Assembly: GCA_947443645.1 (NCBI GenBank)
Contig: CANEXF010000006.1
Location: 1 to 64,000 of the forward strand
From: Comamonadaceae bacterium
GTDB taxonomy: Bacteria > Pseudomonadota > Gammaproteobacteria > Burkholderiales > Burkholderiaceae_C
Reading direction: 5' to 3'
Length of the DNA: 64,000 nt
Below, in pieces: positions 31,201 through 38,736 of this stretch. Made by a program: the position numbers and the translations under genes. The notes beneath the pieces were generated by a model. That model was given only the letters and a program-made list of their open reading frames with translations. It did not search any database and was not told the DNA's origin. Position 1 is the stretch's first letter, and each line of letters begins with the position of its first letter.

Positions 31201-32893
31201 AGGCGGCTTCGTCATCAACGGCTGGGCTGCAAATGACCAAAGTGGCGCCAGTGTCTCCAGCGCGGGGGACGTCAACGGCGACGGCCTGGCCGACCTGATC
31301 ATCGGGGCCAGTTACAGCGACCCCGCCACCGGCAGCAATGCCGGGCGCAGTTATGTGGTGTTCGGCAAGTCTGCAACCTTGGCGATCGAATTGTCGTCCG
31401 TCGCACTGGGGATTGGTGGATTTGTCATCAATGGCCAGTCTGCCGGTGACCAGAGCGGCGGCAGTGTGCGCAGCGCGGGGGACGTCAACGGCGATGGCCT
31501 GGCCGACCTGATCGTTGGCGCACCGAATAGCGCCCCGGCCGCCGGCTTCAATGCCGGGCGAAGTTATGTGATTTTTGGTTCCGTCAACGGCTCGTTTGGG
31601 CCAACGGCCGTAGATCAGCTCGGCACCAGCAGCGCGGATACCCTGACCGGGACCACCGATGGCCAAACGCTGGTGGGCGGCGCAGGCAACGACGTTCTCA
31701 TAGGCCACGGCGGGGCAGACATCTTTTACGGCGGCTCGGGCAATGACATCATCCACGTCAACGCCAGCAACGTTGCAGCCCTCAGCGCCGCCTTGGGTGC
31801 CGGCGGCAACAACAGCCAACTGGCCCGAGTAGATGGCGGCAGCGGCATGGACACCTTCATGCTTGATGGCGCCGGCATCACCCTTGACCTGTCCCGCATC
31901 AGCAATCAGGGCGGCAGCACGCTGGGCAGCGCCTCACGCATCGAATCCATTGAGCACATAGACTTGACCGGCAGCGGCAACAATTCAATCGTGGTGGCTT
32001 ACAACGATGTGATTGACATGACCGACATGAACCTCATCAACAGCGGCACCCGCGCCGCCCTGGGCTGGACAGATGGCAGCAATGGCGGCGGCACCTATAC
32101 CTTTGCGGCCAGCGAAGGGCGTCACCAGCTGGTCATCGACGGCAACGCTGGCGATGCCGCCGCGCTCAACGGCGGCGACTGGCTCAGCATGGGCACGGTA
32201 ACCAATACCAGTGGCGGCCTTTACAACGTCTACAACAGCACCACAGGCCTCGCGCAGGTGCTGGTGGACAGCGACGTTAGCCGAACGGTACAGGGCGTCG
32301 CCCTGGGCAACGTGATTGACCTGGGCGCCTACGGAAAACTCATCGCACCGGTGCAGGTGGACGGCGGAAGCATCTACTACTACTGGGACAGAAACGGCAA
32401 CGGCATAGCCGATACCACGCCTACCAACGCCACGGGTGACTACATGACACACGACGTGCTGGATGCAATCTTTAACCATGACATTAACGGCGTTGTCAAC
32501 ACCACAGTCTTGAACGCCGACGGCAATTACGGCACGACCGACGTTTACCGATATGCCACCCTGAACGGCATCAAACTGGCCTTGCCGACGGTGGGCGCGG
32601 CCAGCAACAGCGGCGGCACGGCGGTAGGCTCAGCAACAGCATCGAACGGCAGCAATGCCGTCAATGCGAGCTATAACGACCTGCTGGCGGTCTGGGATGC
32701 CTACAACGGAAACGGCATTGGCTCAACCACGGTTAACGCCACACCGCCCGGGTGGGAGCCCTATGCGTACTGGTCAGCGACAGCAGTCAGCCCAGGTCAC
32801 GCCTACGTGTACTTGGCCAGCAGTGGCGTCACCAATGGCCTCCAAGACATTTACACCAATGGCCTTCCGGTGGCGTTGCAGGTGATCGGGTGA
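12656..32893 (+). CDS. Giant type I-secreted adhesin with Ig-like repeats, three 7-blade FG-GAP propellers and RTX blocks
   Basis: One uninterrupted reading frame of about 6,745 residues. ATG 12656 is preferred; an in-frame TTG lies at 12632. Neither has a clear ribosome binding site. Order: BapA-prefix-like N-terminal domain (about 1-150), Gly/Ala-rich linker (about 160-195), assorted Ig-like domains, 20 copies of a ~122-residue Ig-like repeat in blocks of 2, 8 and 10 (about 706-954, 1482-2467, 3023-4252), a Big_5-like domain, then three modules each made of seven FG-GAP blades, an RTX nonapeptide block and a ~190-residue trailing domain. It ends in a DUF1566/Lcl-like domain. FG-GAP loops (DxNGDGxxD) and RTX repeats (GGAGND) should bind calcium. 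It follows a full type I secretion system and is its evident cargo; adhesion or biofilm matrix is the likely role, by analogy with LapA/BapA. Cysteines are rare, about 13, half of them in the second propeller. Confidence 0.93.
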   Translation: MTTAATPDTSLALLNGKTVQPLKAGQTHAFKAQGGEHYRIVRIKDATEQILDNVMAERAGDNLRLTYADGTQVTLENYYVECKAAMACDITLPSQDGTGYVLKGDGANGAALGDGNRLVYAHGSQDTMMGMAQGNTALHTALAGLRGSEISYFPAADRDAAGIGFYGLLGGAGALAAAGGGGGAASGIAAGSGAAANNFVVGTVVAGPVITGNDLSVSIFKADGTTLLATGRISSTGSFSFDIGSYTGVVIAKVSNAGVNPDYIDEATGQARNLSMNLMAMGVAQAGTVTVNLNGLTSIAALKAGVVFAGASTAAITTTVVTQTNAAVAGVFGVTDLIGTDVVTTVNAAGSANASYTPDHLSAAEKYGAVLAALSGMDSANGGNMQTTIDVLVSGLTITGGSATISASTLDAVIVGARTASAATNGTAATSLTAVVSTLTAQENASIAIDHIATDDVLNLSEQGLTITGTTVSGASVNLRIGANTRAASVSGTTWSYVLTPADITAMGQGGETISATATIGGVAATTTRSIVVDTVAPVTPIFALVNDTGSSDSDGITSDARVSVTGTEAGASVEYSTDGGGTWSRSFTPVSGSNSVQTRQTDAAGNVSASSAPFQFTLMTSVPAAPTFTLTNDTGTSSTDAITSDGSLSVSGNQAGASVEYSTDGGGTWSSSFTPVNGSNSVQTRQTDAAGNVSATSAALQFTFDTTAPTISSIGITSATGIVGNTLNAGNKVSITVTMSEAITVVSTSGTPQLALNIGGTTVQADYASGSGSTALVFTYTVQVGQTDTDGISIAANSLALNGGTLQNVAGNAATLTHPPITDNVAYLVDTAPRISFVAISSANGIQNGTLNAGDVVTVTVNLTDTTLVTGTPQLALTIGGTTVQANYASGSGSTALVFTYTVQSGQTDTNGISIAANSLTLHGGTVTGIAGNPARLSYAAVVDNGSYLVDTTAPAMATAVTGLIDDVGSITGSMTSGGKTNDTSLSMTGTLGASTAGAALGAGETLGIYDGANYLGDATVTVLAGGQSTWAFTDSRTLTSAQTPSYTARARDAAGNLGTASAAYSTTIDTSAPTITISTISDGTLNKIEYDALAATPLTISGLAIGAEDGQIVTFALNKKTYTAVVSSGAWTCDLPIADAQALSHGNTYTVTATVSDAVGNISNQASSELIVNIALPSTPTIALLNTNSSTPVLTGHVEKTTDNVNYIKLAADDTLSVTVNAVTYSLTIGSTSNPAGLTYSTSTGNWQLSVPNVLADATYDVTVSVTAGGVTKTDISTGELTINTQPAVVSISGIAGDNIGNASEMAGSVLISGTASNVDVGQAVTVTLADGSTATAYVQVGGVWSISVAGSSFGSGGTVKADVANLAGTVATQASRAVAVDIVAPGITSIVSSKAALIAGETATITFTLSESTSNFTQDDVTVTGGTLSAFSGSGSSYSATFTPHVNSTMTASVGVSAGKFTDAAGNPNTALATSLSVDTAPPGVSAVAISWATGIQAGLFNAGDVVNIAVTMSEATLVTGTPQLALNIGGATVQASYASGSGSTALLFSYTLLAGQTDSNGISIDANKLSLNGGTLKDAAGNIAVLEHALVSDNASYRVDAVAPAITSMAISSATGVEGGQYNTADVISVTVNLSEATTVVTTGGVPKLALNIGGSTVQASYVSGSGSTALVFSYTILAGQNDSNGISIDANSLTLNGGTLADAAGNGAALTHAEVDNNASYRVDTTAATVSSVAITSAVGIHNSIVNAGDVISVTVTMSEAAYVTGSPQLVLNVGGAGVLANYVSGSGSASLVFTYTVLASQTDTNGISIDANSLSLNGGTVKDAAGNTALLAHSLVADNAAYIVDNTAPGVRSVAITSATNIVANSLNAGDVVSITVALSDTTIVTGSPTLTLDIGGVAVQAVYTSGSGSANLVFTYTILAGQTDTNGISIAANSLALNGGTLVSDAGNNITIAHALVADNAGYLVDTAAPTINNLAITSASGITGNQLNAGDVLSVTVTLTEATLVTGTPQLALVMGSTTVQASYASGSGSTALMFTYTVLAGQTDTNGISIDANSLTLNGGTLTDAAGNAAVLTHALLADNGSYLVDTTAPAISSLAISSATGIQGGLYNTGDVLSVTVNMSEDTLVATAGGTPQLALNLGGTTVQASYASGNGGRALVFTYTLQAGETDTNGISIDANSLALNGGTLTDAAGNAAVITHALVADNASYIVDTTAPAISSVAISSATGVQNSTLNAGDVLSVTVTLNEATLVSGTPQLALNIGGTTVQADYASGSGSTALVFTYTVLAGQMDTNGISITADSLTLNGGTLADAAGNNATLSHVALNDNAGYLVDALAPAATRVVISSATGMQNNTLNAGDVLSVTVSLTEATTVTTGGGTPQIALVIGGTTVQASYASGSGSTALVFTYTVLAGQTDTNGISIDANSLTLNGGTLADAAGNPAGLDHVAVVDNGGYQVDTTAPAMATAVTGLIDDVGSITGSVSSGGKTDDTSLSMTGTLGGSTAGAALGAGETLGIYDGATYLGDATVTVLADGQSTWAFTDSRTLTNAQTPSYTAQARDAAGNLGTASAAYSTTIDTSAPTITISPISGGSLTMAEYAALDVTPLTINGTATGAEDGQIVSFSLNQKTYTTAVTSGAWTYELPIADAQALSNGNTYTVTASVSDAVGNRSNLASSNLLFSIAQPNTPTVNNQFTNSSTPVVSGKAEKTADGGLTFINLSDGDSLSVTVTSLLPSGPVYSVVYGLTVGAASNPSGLSYDVGTGNWALDLVAAPARINSAYEVAVSVTVGGVTKVDRSSRELNINSDPAVIYMNYTGGDNIVNAGEKAGNVVISGFGSSNVDSGQTVTVTLADGSTATTYTQAGGVWSVSVAGSSFGADGIKTIKADVTNIWGTAATQASQTVTVDTLVPDISITSSKTALIVGQSAQITFTLSEAAILQNGVQYTPGMFTSGDVSVSGGRLTNFVAGSSNLIYYATFTPDLNTTTTASISVLAGQFTDAAGNPNTAAQVISLAVDTAAPTVSSVRLTSATGRVNNTLNAGDVVSATVTMSEALNFTFTPLLSLQIGTTTVQAICVSGSGSTDLLFTYTIVAGQADSNGISIVANSFVVGGGTLKDAAGNTALQNQAQVSDNPGYLVDAIAPTISSIALSSATGIVGGRLNAGDVVYTTVTMSEATTVTGTPQLLLNFSGTGTALANYVSGNGGTALVFAYTILAGQTSSIIFSSSAVSLNGGTMTDAAGNAASLFSAPVGANPGYIVDTLAPFVSNVTISSATGAADGRLYNTGDVVTVTVSMNEVTIVNSAGGSPQLALNIGGTTVLANYVSGSGGIYLYFNYTLLAGQSDANGISIAANSLSLNGGTLMDGAGNAAVLTHALVADNSNFVVDAIAPRISSVIQSSASGALNNKLNAGDVAIFTVVMSEATLVFGTPKLALNIGGATVQASYISGNGTSALVFSYTILAGQTDANGISVDANSLTLNGGMLQDAAGNAATLAHGAVLDNPSYLVDTTAPGVASVAITSATGVQNGIYNAGDVLSVTVTMDEATTITGTPYVTLGIGSSSVQANYASGSGSTALVFQYTLLAGQTDTNGISIAANSISAGSGTLRDAAGNTATLTHALVADNAAYLVDTIAPSVSSVAITSATGIMNNRLNADDVVSITVTMSEATSVTGTPQIALNLNGSLVRASYASGSGSTALVFNYTILAGQNDTTGLGIASSSLMLNGGTLQDAAGNAATLYSAGTADSLNYIVDNTPPSISLISVVSATGIQSNFLNAGDVLTARVLTTEAVSITGTPQLALNLGGTTVLADYASTAGNYLYFNYTILAGQNDANGISIDANAISLNGGTMVDAAGNAGTLGSILVTDNSGFKVDTIAPSVSSIVVKVLGGAVGSLFGIGSGMAATVTMSEATTVTTAGGTPTIALNIGGTIVQASYASGSGSTALVFNYPILAGLNDADGISIDADSIALNGATMSDTAGNSALLNYAAVADNASVRVDAIRPTVSGIVLSSATGILNNTLNTGDVLSATVTLSEAVISGNGMTLALNIGGARVLATYFSGAGTNTLLFKYIILAGQNDANGISLDANGLLVNGTGVYDLAGNAIDLAHVAVADNPGFMVDTIVPTISNVAITSGSTMVNNTLSVGDVVSVTMSTSEIAYVSTTGGTPTITLNIGGTYVNANYSAGSGSNALVFSYTILAGQNDANGISILPTMTLNGGAVTDAAGNNATLTFTAITDNLNYKVEAVAPTLTSSSPTDNTTAMAPGSNIVLTFSETVLAGSGNIVISNGAGDTRTVSISDTSQVSISGNTVTINLAADLTKFVYNVQMAAGVLTDAVGNPYAGISNATALNFTAAGVNLQPFYSTSMGGPASTGGFAISGAVSDGIAASVASAGDVNGDGLDDQIVLESSGAYVVFGKTDTQTVFATAITTGIGGFAINGSGTMYVRTVASAGDVNGDGLGDLLVTCPVTGQHFVVFGKKSDTISIELSAVGLGTGGFVIIESAATGAMGANRGGAAASAGDVNGDGLNDLIIGFPMAGTSYLVFGKADTMAVNVTDVAAGSGGFVIRGESAGDYSGQSVAGAGDVNGDGLADLIIGAPKNSNSGHSYVVFGKADTNAINLTAVAAGTGGFMIKGALVSEGFGFSVASAGDINGDGLADLIVGAPATGSSPGRSYVVFGKTGASTVDLSVLGTGGFVINGIKPSANIPGELNGFSVASAGDINGDGLNDLIIGGYSTFGSSYVVFGKTDASAIELSAVTGGWGGFKIITGSSSEFSGVSVASAGDVNGDGLADLIVSASKSRTATGTYIRRDYVILGSNTGVYAQTEVDQLGTTGNDVLSGSSAAETLVGAAGNDTLTGNGGTDVLYGGAGDDLIVVNASNVSALSLGVTDGNLARVDGGGGIDTLRMDGAGIMLDLTVIANVGSSTPGSTSRLESIERIDLTGSGDNALIIQSNDVVDMAGMNLINSSSRAALGWTDASNGGGTYTFAATENRHQLVIDGNSGDTANLAANLDGMGWSSVGTVSNNGASYTVYNNDASQAQLLVASAITCTVARSPVYINLSSVNGFIINGQCASDQSGYSIASAGDVNGDGLNDLIIGAKLSDPTSALVDAGRSYVVFGKTDTVVVNLSSIGQATGVGGFVINGQSAGDQSGFSVAGAGDVNGDGLADLIVGARYSDVNGVNAGASYVVFGKTTTTAISLSTISAGTSAGFMINGQCTLDQSGFSVASAGDVNGDGLGDLIVGAKLSDPATGVDAGRSYVVFGKTSFTGVALALVAQNPGQGGFVINGQCTLDQSGFSVAGAGDVNGDGLADLIVGANYSDPTTGSNAGRSYVVFGKGDNTSAINLSSIGQATGLGGFVINGQCTLDQSGLSVAGAGDVNGDGLADLIIGASYSDPVTGSNAGRSYVVFGKATTATIELSAVAAGLGGFVINGQCAGDQSSFSVASAGDVNGDGLSDMIIGAKFSDPISGVDAGRSYVIFGKTSTNAIELSTIADLTTTSPNGFVINGQCTLDQSGFSVASAGDVNGDGLADLLVSARYSDPNSGVNAGRSYVIFGSINGAFAQTAVDQLGTSGNDSLTGSSAAETIIGGAGNDTLVGAGGADVLYGGAGNDIIIINASNVTALSSVFGAGGNTAQLARVDGGSGFDTLRLDGAGIMFNLDNLANQGDGTPGSTSRLESIERIDITGSGNNSLTLGYNDVIDMSGVTLINSGTRAALGWTDGSNGGGTYTFSGVEARHQLVIDGNAGDVVTLNGMNWTSVGTASNGGNLYTIYNSDSGLAQVLLANAMTSSVQTAISLSAIALGIGGFVINGQSAGDKSGISVAGAGDVNGDGFADLIVGTRYSSPAAGANAGRSYVVFGKATTTAIDLSAIANLTTPSGGFVINGQSAGDKSGYSVTGVGDVNGDGLADLLIGAYRSDPAAGVDAGRSYIVFGKTSTTAINLSSIGQATGVGGFVINGQGATDLSGGGVSGAGDVNGDGLADLIVGARLSDAAAGTDAGRSYVIFGKSSTTAIDLSAIDQTTGVGGFVISGQSAGDQSGWSVANAGDINGDGLADLIIGAVISTGTLNLAQVGRSYVVFGKTGTTRVDLSAIGQGTGVGGFVINGQCANDQSGWSVANAGDVNGDGLADLIIGAPGGDPVSPTRNNGGRSYVVFGKTGTTSVDLTAIGQSTGTGGFVINGWAANDQSGASVSSAGDVNGDGLADLIIGASYSDPATGSNAGRSYVVFGKSATLAIELSSVALGIGGFVINGQSAGDQSGGSVRSAGDVNGDGLADLIVGAPNSAPAAGFNAGRSYVIFGSVNGSFGPTAVDQLGTSSADTLTGTTDGQTLVGGAGNDVLIGHGGADIFYGGSGNDIIHVNASNVAALSAALGAGGNNSQLARVDGGSGMDTFMLDGAGITLDLSRISNQGGSTLGSASRIESIEHIDLTGSGNNSIVVAYNDVIDMTDMNLINSGTRAALGWTDGSNGGGTYTFAASEGRHQLVIDGNAGDAAALNGGDWLSMGTVTNTSGGLYNVYNSTTGLAQVLVDSDVSRTVQGVALGNVIDLGAYGKLIAPVQVDGGSIYYYWDRNGNGIADTTPTNATGDYMTHDVLDAIFNHDINGVVNTTVLNADGNYGTTDVYRYATLNGIKLALPTVGAASNSGGTAVGSATASNGSNAVNASYNDLLAVWDAYNGNGIGSTTVNATPPGWEPYAYWSATAVSPGHAYVYLASSGVTNGLQDIYTNGLPVALQVIG
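14280..14770 (+). repeat. Two tandem ~80-residue Ig-like repeats in the adhesin
   Basis: Two copies share NDTGxSxxDxITSD, then [14 protein letters not shown] and [14 protein letters not shown]. The second half of each unit is nearly identical at the DNA level (around 14371-14490 and 14632-14750), a sign of recent duplication or gene conversion. Confidence 0.8.
14771..15515 (+). repeat. Ig-like ~122-residue repeats, block A (2 copies)
   Basis: Copies 1 and 2 of the main repeat. Each unit holds SSATG-like and NAGD, then [49 protein letters not shown] and a closing YLVDTTAP. This short block is separated from the later blocks by a group of other Ig-like domains. Confidence 0.85.
15516..17098 (+). 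repeat. Big-domain block, first copy of an internal segmental duplication
   Basis: A series of different Ig-like domains starting [16 protein letters not shown] and running through [37 protein letters not shown] and [12 protein letters not shown] to a closing [10 protein letters not shown] unit. The same series in the same order recurs at about 20057-21723. The first ~650 bp are close to identical in both copies; the rest has diverged. Confidence 0.8.
17099..20056 (+). repeat. Ig-like ~122-residue repeats, block B (8 copies)
   Basis: Copies 3-10 of the main repeat at about 366-nt spacing. Neighbouring copies share long identical DNA stretches, notably around GCATCAGCATTGATGCCAAC and the segment coding [17 protein letters not shown]. 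Confidence 0.88.
20057..21723 (+). repeat. Big-domain block, second copy of the segmental duplication
   Basis: Repeats the domain series of 15516-17098. The opening part ([16 protein letters not shown] to [11 protein letters not shown]) differs by only a few residues. The later part has diverged and gained short insertions, making this copy about 80 bp longer. Confidence 0.8.
21724..25410 (+). repeat. Ig-like ~122-residue repeats, block C (10 copies)
   Basis: Copies 11-20 of the main repeat. They are more diverged from each other than those in block B. Copy 18 (near 24300) has lost the SSATG/NAGD opening, and copy 20 is shortened ([14 protein letters not shown]). A Big_5-like domain ([19 protein letters not shown], at about 25411-25745) follows. 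Confidence 0.85.
25787..27145 (+). repeat. FG-GAP propeller 1 (7 blades)
   Basis: Seven units of about 65 residues, each with a GGFxI strand, the calcium-loop motif AGD(V/I)NGDGLxD, LIxGAP-like and YVVFGK. Seven is the blade number of the integrin-alpha beta-propeller. This set is the most diverged of the three and lacks the INGQ(S/C) opening. Confidence 0.85.
27160..27855 (+). repeat. RTX block 1 plus trailing domain
   Basis: A few RTX-type nonapeptides ([25 protein letters not shown]) are followed by a ~190-residue domain with [31 protein letters not shown] and RHQLVIDGN. The same pair follows each propeller. Confidence 0.8.
27860..29355 (+). repeat. FG-GAP propeller 2 (7 blades, Cys-bearing)
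   Basis: Seven blades, each opening with FxINGQ(C/S) and DQSG, then AGDVNGDGL and GRSYVVFGK. Six of the seven blades have Cys at the same position (INGQC), which is unusual for a type I-secreted protein. Confidence 0.87.
29380..30060 (+). repeat. RTX block 2 plus trailing domain
   Basis: RTX nonapeptides ([28 protein letters not shown]) and the same trailing domain as after propeller 1 ([47 protein letters not shown]). Confidence 0.8.
30085..31590 (+). repeat. FG-GAP propeller 3 (7 blades)
   Basis: Seven blades of the type [26 protein letters not shown] and GRSYVVFGK. Most carry Ser where propeller 2 has Cys; only one blade (near 30990-31000) keeps INGQC. Confidence 0.87.
31610..32285 (+). 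repeat. RTX block 3 plus trailing domain
   Basis: The third copy of the RTX/trailing-domain pair ([53 protein letters not shown]). It is the last RTX block, about 200 residues before the C-terminus. Confidence 0.8.
32290..32893 (+). other. Adhesin C-terminal DUF1566/Lcl-like domain
   Basis: The last ~200 residues ([43 protein letters not shown], ending VALQVIG) resemble the DUF1566/Lcl C-terminal domain found at the ends of some surface proteins. It takes the place where a classical RTX secretion signal would be, so it probably carries or contains the type I export signal. Confidence 0.6.
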
Positions 32894-33528
32894 GCGAGCG
32901 CCTCAGCTTGCCTGAAAAAACCTTTCTGCATGTCGGTTGTGGCCCCCTTCGCCTTGACCCCCTGACGGGGCACGCGCAGCGTTTCAAGGGATTTTCTGCA
33001 TCGCAATGGCGGGAACTGCGCCTGGACATTGATCCGCAGGTGGCCCCCGATGTCCTGGGTAGCATGACCGATATGGCGTCTGTGCCTGACGGCAGCATGG
33101 ATGCTATTTACTCCTCGCACAACATTGAGCACCTCTATCCACACGAGGTGCCGCAGGCGCTGGCGGAGTTCAAACGGGTGTTGCGCAGCGATGGCATAGT
33201 GGTCATGACCTGCCCCGATCTACAGTCGGTATGCGCCCAGGTCGCCGACGACAAATTGACGGAAACAGCTTACGTTTCTGCCGCTGGTCCGATTTCACCA
33301 CTGGATATTCTTTATGGGCTGCGCCCGGCCATGGCTGCAGGCAATCTGTTCATGTCACATCGCTGCGGTTTCACCCTGAAAGTCTTGCTTGGCACTTTGC
33401 AGGACGCCGGGTTTTTAAAGGTGCTTGGCCGTCGCCGGCCAAAGCAGTTTGAGCTGTGGGCCCTGGCCTGTATGGCAGATATTGACGATGCCAGGCTCAA
33501 GGAACTGGCGTGGGAGTTCTTTCCTTGA
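32890..33528 (+). CDS. Class I SAM-dependent methyltransferase
   Basis: A 212-residue methyltransferase (Methyltransf_11-like). It starts at GTG 32890, whose GTGA overlaps the adhesin stop by 4 bp; the reading frame stays open further upstream but lies inside the adhesin gene. Motif I is FLHVGCGP; other family features are [18 protein letters not shown] and [17 protein letters not shown]. Similar enzymes are often found in surface-polysaccharide or glycosylation clusters. The overlap says it is co-translated with the adhesin, suggesting a role in modifying the adhesin or its glycan; the acceptor is unknown. Confidence 0.85.
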   Translation: MSERLSLPEKTFLHVGCGPLRLDPLTGHAQRFKGFSASQWRELRLDIDPQVAPDVLGSMTDMASVPDGSMDAIYSSHNIEHLYPHEVPQALAEFKRVLRSDGIVVMTCPDLQSVCAQVADDKLTETAYVSAAGPISPLDILYGLRPAMAAGNLFMSHRCGFTLKVLLGTLQDAGFLKVLGRRRPKQFELWALACMADIDDARLKELAWEFFP

Positions 33529-33572
33529 AACCACCGAGTCAGCGCACAAGACACACCAAAATCAAAAATTGA

Positions 33573-35768
33573 ATGACCGCTGTCAGCCATCACGACACTA
33601 TCGCCATGCTGTGGCGACAATTAAACCAATCCACCACACAAGCAAAGCTGTGGCTTGACCTGGCACGCAGTTATGCCAGCCACGACTTACCGTGGCAGGC
33701 AGGCTACGCGGCTCGTCAGGCCTTGCGCTTTGATGCAAACCTTGGCCCGGCATTGCAGGCGCTAAAAATTGGACCATGGAAAGAGGCCGGCACGGGAGAC
33801 GCCATGCTGGGCCGCGCCGCACTCACGGCGGCATCCTCACTGGCTGAGCGGTTTAGACTGTGGGTCGAGGGTTGCCCCGGCGACTGGCTGACTTGCTTGT
33901 ATCTGGCACGTTTATCAGAGATGAACAGCGAGCTTGAAGTGCCTCAGACGCTGGCACAAGCGCAGTCGCTGGAACCGGTGGCGGGCGAATCCTTGCACTG
34001 GATGGGCGTTTGGCGGCTCAATGCGGGCAATGCCAAAGGCGCGGTAGCGGCTTTGTCCGGCCTGCTGGATATTCGTCCGGTGCGCTTTGGCTCAATGATG
34101 TATCTGGGCGAAGCCTTGCTTGAAACGGGCAATATCGCAGCCGCAGAGAAAGCTTTTGCGCGTGCCTCGCTGTCGGTCAATCCGGATTTTTTGCAGACAC
34201 TGGCGGCCAGAGTTTATGCGCACAATTATTGGCAGGAAGCGATTGACATCTTGAGCAAAGCACTTTCTTTCAGCCCCGAAAGTGTGCCCATTTTCATGGC
34301 GCTGGCCAAGATACAGTCCGAGGTTTATGCGCTGGCCGATTGTCGTGAGAGCTTGCGCCGGGTGCAGGCACTGGAGCCGGGCAATCTGGACGCTGCGTTG
34401 CTGGCAGCCGGACTACAAGGGCGTATGGGTGACGCACACGGCCATCTGGCGACATTGCAAGCCGCTTATGAGTCGGGGGGTGATCCGCTATCTCGCCTGG
34501 CCTCCAGTGTGGCGATGACCTCGCTGTACCACGACGCGCTGCCGCCGACAGAAGTAGCCGCTTTGCATCGTCGTTTGTGCGCACCCATAGAAACCGCAGT
34601 GGTGCAAAAGACCGACTTCTCCAATGCCCTGAGTTCGAATCGACGTTTGCGGGTCGGCTATGTGACGGGCGACTTGCACAGGCAGCATCCGGTGAACATT
34701 TTCATGTTGCCGGTATTGCTGCGCCACGACCATGCGCGCCTCGAGATTTTTGTGTATCACACGGGGACGATGCACGATGACTACACGCGTCAGGCCAAGG
34801 CCTGTTCCGACCACTGGCTGGAGGCTGTCAAGCTCGACGATGGCGCCTTGCAGCGAGCGATTGTTGCCGATCAGATTGACATCCTGGTTGATCTGGCGGG
34901 GCATACATCCACCCATCGCCTGGGCGTTTTTGCCCTGCGTGCTGCGCCAGTGCAGGCCACTTTTCTAGGTTACCCGTATTCCACCGGTTTGGCGGCCATT
35001 GACTGGCTGGTGTGTGACGCCATAGTCAGCCCGGCGGACCATGCCCACCTTTACAGCGAAGGCCTTGCGCAGTTACCGGGAAGCGTGTTTTGCTGGGCGC
35101 CGGTGGACAACTACGCGCTGCCGCCCGCACGCCCAGTGGCTGCACCAGTGGTGTTCGGCTCGTTCAATAACGCCATGAAACTTTCGCCCCGGACGATTGC
35201 CTTGTGGGCGCAAGTGTTGCAGGCGGTGCCTGGCTCACAGCTGTTGCTCAAGGCGCCGTCATTCCGCGATGCCGCCGTGCAGAAGCGCTTTTCAGACTTG
35301 TTTGCAGCGCAGGGAATTGCAGCAGAACGCCTGACTTTCCGTGGTCCTTGCGGTCTGGCCGAGATGATGCAGGAGTATGGCGACATGGACATCGCGCTCG
35401 ACCCCCTACCCTATAACGGCGGCACCACGACGCTACAGGCGCTATGGATGGGTGTACCGGTGCTTGCATTGGCAGGCGGAAATTTTGTTGGCCGCATGGG
35501 CGCAAGTTTCATGACCACGCTGAACCACGCTGATTGGGTGGCCCCAGATGAGGCCGGCTATGTGGCGAGGGCGCTTGCGTTGGCCCTGGACTGCACAACA
35601 CTGCGAAGCGGCCGTGCGTTGTTGCGTGATCAAATGGCCAGCTCAGCACTATGCGACATCTCCACCTATGTGACCCACTTTGAAGCTCTGCTGCAAAAAA
35701 TGTGGGCCATACATTGCACAGGTCAAGTTCAACGCTTGATTCCAGCGTTACCTGTTTCCACGATTTAA
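33573..35768 (+). CDS. TPR / O-GlcNAc-transferase-like (SPINDLY, GT41) glycosyltransferase
   Basis: A 731-residue cytoplasmic protein. The N-terminal half (about 1-340) is helical with TPR-like repeats. The C-terminal half is a GT41 catalytic region: LRVGYVTGDLHRQHPV (with the family His), DILVDLAGHTSTHR, QATFLGYPYSTGL, VFGSFNNAMKLSP, and the sugar-nucleotide site DPLPYNGGTTTLQALWMGVP. Such enzymes transfer a sugar to Ser/Thr or Asn of proteins; HMW1C, a relative, glycosylates an adhesin before export. Downstream of a Ser/Thr-rich giant adhesin in the same operon, the adhesin is the likely acceptor. Sugar donor not determinable. Confidence 0.88.
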   Translation: MTAVSHHDTIAMLWRQLNQSTTQAKLWLDLARSYASHDLPWQAGYAARQALRFDANLGPALQALKIGPWKEAGTGDAMLGRAALTAASSLAERFRLWVEGCPGDWLTCLYLARLSEMNSELEVPQTLAQAQSLEPVAGESLHWMGVWRLNAGNAKGAVAALSGLLDIRPVRFGSMMYLGEALLETGNIAAAEKAFARASLSVNPDFLQTLAARVYAHNYWQEAIDILSKALSFSPESVPIFMALAKIQSEVYALADCRESLRRVQALEPGNLDAALLAAGLQGRMGDAHGHLATLQAAYESGGDPLSRLASSVAMTSLYHDALPPTEVAALHRRLCAPIETAVVQKTDFSNALSSNRRLRVGYVTGDLHRQHPVNIFMLPVLLRHDHARLEIFVYHTGTMHDDYTRQAKACSDHWLEAVKLDDGALQRAIVADQIDILVDLAGHTSTHRLGVFALRAAPVQATFLGYPYSTGLAAIDWLVCDAIVSPADHAHLYSEGLAQLPGSVFCWAPVDNYALPPARPVAAPVVFGSFNNAMKLSPRTIALWAQVLQAVPGSQLLLKAPSFRDAAVQKRFSDLFAAQGIAAERLTFRGPCGLAEMMQEYGDMDIALDPLPYNGGTTTLQALWMGVPVLALAGGNFVGRMGASFMTTLNHADWVAPDEAGYVARALALALDCTTLRSGRALLRDQMASSALCDISTYVTHFEALLQKMWAIHCTGQVQRLIPALPVSTI

Positions 35769-35783
35769 ACAAGAGATTTAGCC

Positions 35784-36842
35784 ATGCAGACCATTGAGCC
35801 CAGTACCCGAACGGCGCCCAACTTTGAGATCACCACCTCGCGCCATTTCACGGCCTGGATGGCGGAGCAAAAGCTCTCTATCGCACTGACCACCTACCAG
35901 ATCGGAAAACTGTTTTTACTCGGCCTCAAGGGGACGGGTGAGTTGTCCATGTTTGAGCGTACTTTCAATCGCTGCATGGGGCTGTGTCCCACGGCTAATG
36001 GCTTTTACATGAGCAGTCTGCATCAGGTCTGGCGATTTGAGAACCTGTTCAACCATGGCCAGCTGCAGGATGGCTATGACCGACTCTATGTGCCGCAAGT
36101 TGGCAACACCACGGGCGATCTGGACATTCACGACATGGCAGTTGGCGCTGACGGTCAGTTGGTATTTGTCAATACGCTGTTTGGTTGCCTGGCGACCTTG
36201 AGCGACACCCATAGTTTCAAACCGCTCTGGCGTCCGCCGTTTGTCAGCAAACTGGCGGCCGAAGACCGTTGTCACCTGAATGGCTTGGCGATGAAGGACG
36301 GGCATCCCGCCTATGTTACTGCCGTTGGGCAATCCGACGTGGTGGACGGCTGGCGCGAGCACCGCGCAGGTGGCGGTATTGTGATGGACGTGAACAGCAA
36401 TTCCATATTGGCCAGTGGCTTGTCTATGCCGCACTCGCCGCGCTGGCATCAGGGCAAGCTGTGGCTGCTCAATTCGGGCTCTGGTGAATTCGGACACATT
36501 GAGCTTGAAACCGGTCGCTTTGTACCGGTGAGTTTTTGTTCCGGCTATATGCGCGGACTGCATTTTCATGGCAACTTTGCGCTGATAGGCACCTCCAAGC
36601 CGCGCCATAACAAAACCTTCAGCGGACTGGCGCTGGATGAAAATCTTAAATTGCGCGGCGCCGAGGCCCGCTGCGGCGTGCAGGTCATTGACTTGCGCAC
36701 TGGCGACGCAGTGCATTGGATGCGCATCGAGGGCGTGGTGGATGAACTCTATGATGTGATCACCCTGCCCGGCGTACAGCGGCCTATGGCGCTGGGTTTC
36801 AAGACCGATGAGATCAACCGCGTCATCAGTATTCAGGAATGA
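35784..36842 (+). CDS. TIGR03032-family protein
   Basis: A 352-residue protein recognised as TIGR03032 (conserved, function unknown) by its opening [34 protein letters not shown], a central beta-rich region ([40 protein letters not shown]) and the end [12 protein letters not shown]. The repeated beta segments suggest a propeller-like fold. No signal peptide. It starts 15 bp after the glycosyltransferase and overlaps cysC by 4 bp. From memory, family members occur near TPR glycosyltransferases; a part in adhesin modification is a guess from position. Confidence 0.75.
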   Translation: MQTIEPSTRTAPNFEITTSRHFTAWMAEQKLSIALTTYQIGKLFLLGLKGTGELSMFERTFNRCMGLCPTANGFYMSSLHQVWRFENLFNHGQLQDGYDRLYVPQVGNTTGDLDIHDMAVGADGQLVFVNTLFGCLATLSDTHSFKPLWRPPFVSKLAAEDRCHLNGLAMKDGHPAYVTAVGQSDVVDGWREHRAGGGIVMDVNSNSILASGLSMPHSPRWHQGKLWLLNSGSGEFGHIELETGRFVPVSFCSGYMRGLHFHGNFALIGTSKPRHNKTFSGLALDENLKLRGAEARCGVQVIDLRTGDAVHWMRIEGVVDELYDVITLPGVQRPMALGFKTDEINRVISIQE

Positions 36843-37444
36843 GTAATATCCGGTGGCAGAACCTGGAAATCAGCCAGCCAGTTCGCGCGATGAGCTTGCA
36901 GCAAACACCACGCTGCCTCTGGCTGACCGGCCTTTCAGGTGCGGGAAAGTCAACCATTGCCGATTTACTTGAGCAACGGCTGCACGCACGCGGACTGCAT
37001 ACCTATATTTTGGATGGTGACAATCTCCGCCACGGACTCAACCGGGACCTTGGGTTTACAGATGCAGACCGGGTCGAAAACATCCGCAGGGTGGCAGAAG
37101 TCGCCAGCTTAATGGTGGATGCTGGCTTGATTGTGATCGTCGCATTGATATCGCCTTACCGGGCGGACCGCGACAGCGCGCAAGACCTTTTCAGGACTGG
37201 GGAATTCGTGGAAGTGTTTGTCGACGCCTCGCTGGCGGAATGCGAGCGCCGCGATCCCAAGGGGCTATATGCCAAAGCCAGACGTGGGGAATTGAAAAAT
37301 TTCACGGGCATCGATAGCCCTTATGAATACCCCCTTGCGCCTCATGTGCACTTGCAAACATCGAACAGCACGAGCGCAGCATTGGTGGAACAGGTGGAAA
37401 ACTATCTGGGTTTGAGCACACAGAAGCCAACTGGGCATTGTTGA
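36839..37444 (+). CDS. cysC: Adenylylsulfate (APS) kinase
   Basis: A 201-residue enzyme that phosphorylates APS to PAPS, the universal sulfate donor. Walker A is GLSGAGKST (residues 31-39). [26 protein letters not shown], the ISPYRADRD loop and [19 protein letters not shown] are all present, so it should be active. There is no cysND or cysH beside it. Its place as last gene of the adhesin operon (4-bp overlap) suggests PAPS for a sulfation reaction rather than assimilation, but no sulfotransferase is visible in the window. Confidence 0.93.
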   Translation: MSNIRWQNLEISQPVRAMSLQQTPRCLWLTGLSGAGKSTIADLLEQRLHARGLHTYILDGDNLRHGLNRDLGFTDADRVENIRRVAEVASLMVDAGLIVIVALISPYRADRDSAQDLFRTGEFVEVFVDASLAECERRDPKGLYAKARRGELKNFTGIDSPYEYPLAPHVHLQTSNSTSAALVEQVENYLGLSTQKPTGHC

Positions 37445-37573
37445 CACCCCGGCAATTACTTCTGCCACAAGGCATGCGAGCCGCTGAAAGTCCTGTCTGG
37501 TAAAGGCTCTCTCATGGGCGTGCGGCTGGCGTGATGTCGCCAGCAAGCTAAGCGCAAACAATTACCCGAGTGG

Positions 37574-37610
37574 AAAAAAAGCCATCAGTCGAAAGATTGA
37601 TGGCTTTTTT
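37574..37610 (+). terminator. Strong Rho-independent terminator closing the adhesin operon
   Basis: A 10-bp stem GCCATCAGTC (37581-37590) / GATTGATGGC (37595-37604), with one G-T wobble and a GAAA tetraloop, is followed by T6 (37605-37610) and preceded by A7. It lies 130 bp after cysC. The flanking A and T runs could also let it act on minus-strand transcripts, such as those of the LysR gene. Confidence 0.85.
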
Positions 37611-37701
37611 GATTGGGCAGGGTAAAAATACGCCAGAATAAACTGCCTGGATTCCAGCCATCAACATTTTTCAAAACTATCGGCCACGCTGTGATGGCTG
37701 G

Positions 37702-38598
37702 TTAAGGGCGCAGCGCACAAGTACTCCCAACAATGTTACGAAGCCATTGATGTGCCGGATCAGCCTGAAACCTGGGATGCCAAAGCAGCGATACCGTGAA
37801 CTCAGGTGTAGCAAACGGAAGCGTAAAGGTGTGCATTCCTGCTCGCAAATTTCCGGTGTGGCGCTCTGGAACGCTTGCGACTAAATCAGTGGCACGAGCC
37901 AACGCCACTGCGGTAGAGAATCCCCCGACTATTGCTGCAATCGCTCTTTCAAGACCGATTGCACTCATCGCTTCATCAATTGGACCCATTTCGAGCCCTT
38001 GGCGCGAGAAACCAATATGCTTGGCGGTCGCATACTTTTCAGAAGTGATCTTGCCTTGACTCAGAAAGTGCCCCCTTCTTACGACGCCAACAAAACGGTC
38101 TCTGAACAAGGATTGGGCTCGCACTTCCGGTCCCATCGCACTGGCAACTACGCCCGTCTCTAGGTCAACGGTACCTTCACGCAATTGAGCGCTGTCTTTG
38201 TCTAGTTTCTGCACAAATCGCAATCGCACACCAGGAGCCTCCGAGCTCGTACGCGCAATGAGGTCTGGACCAAAATTCTCAGCAAAGCCTTCGCTGGTTC
38301 GCAATGTAAACGTTCGGATCGTCTTTTGTAGGTCTGGCGCCGCTGCGGGACGAAGCACCGACTGGGCCTCTTGCACAAGCTGACTGACCTGCGCGCGAAG
38401 TTCAAGCGCTCTGGGCGTTGGAACAAGGCCCCGTCCAGCTCTCACTAGCAGTGGATCTCCGGTTGTGTCTCTGAGCCTTGCCAGAGCCCTGCTCATGGCC
38501 GATGGACTGAGATGCAATCGCTTGGCCGCGCGCGTCACGTTGCCCTCAGAGAGCAGTGCGTCCAGGGTTACGAGCAAGTTGAGATCGGGTGCAAACAT
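37702..38598 (-). CDS. LysR-type transcriptional regulator
   Basis: A 298-residue LTTR. The N-terminal winged helix reads DLNLLVTLDALLSEGNVTRAAKRLHLSPSAMSRAL, followed by LRDTTGDPLLVRAGRGLVPT, close to the NodD/PcaQ-like branch. The C-terminal part is the effector-binding domain. The start at 38598 (MFAPDLNL) fits the family N-terminus better than upstream codons up to 38646. Divergent from an MFS efflux gene, so it probably controls that gene and itself; inducer unknown. Confidence 0.9.
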   Translation of the reverse strand: MFAPDLNLLVTLDALLSEGNVTRAAKRLHLSPSAMSRALARLRDTTGDPLLVRAGRGLVPTPRALELRAQVSQLVQEAQSVLRPAAAPDLQKTIRTFTLRTSEGFAENFGPDLIARTSSEAPGVRLRFVQKLDKDSAQLREGTVDLETGVVASAMGPEVRAQSLFRDRFVGVVRRGHFLSQGKITSEKYATAKHIGFSRQGLEMGPIDEAMSAIGLERAIAAIVGGFSTAVALARATDLVASVPERHTGNLRAGMHTFTLPFATPEFTVSLLWHPRFQADPAHQWLRNIVGSTCALRP

Positions 38599-38736
38599 GA
38601 CTTCACGATAGCGTAATTCCCCCAATGTATAGCGTTGAACGCACAAATAAATTGCGAATGCTGCGCCTTCCGCAATGCCTCACAAATGCCTACGCTTAAC
38701 GCACCCCATCGCACGGGTTAAAAAGAAGGAATTCAT
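38599..38736. promoter_or_regulatory. Divergent promoter/operator region, LysR gene and MFS gene
   Basis: This 138-bp intergenic space holds two inverted repeats suitable for a LysR regulator: GCGTT-G-AACGC (38632-38642) and ATTGCG (38651-38656) / CGCAAT (38671-38676) with a 14-bp spacer. A third AACGC-type half-site lies at about 38698-38702. The MFS gene has a good ribosome binding site (AAGAAGGA) before its ATG. Confidence 0.5.
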
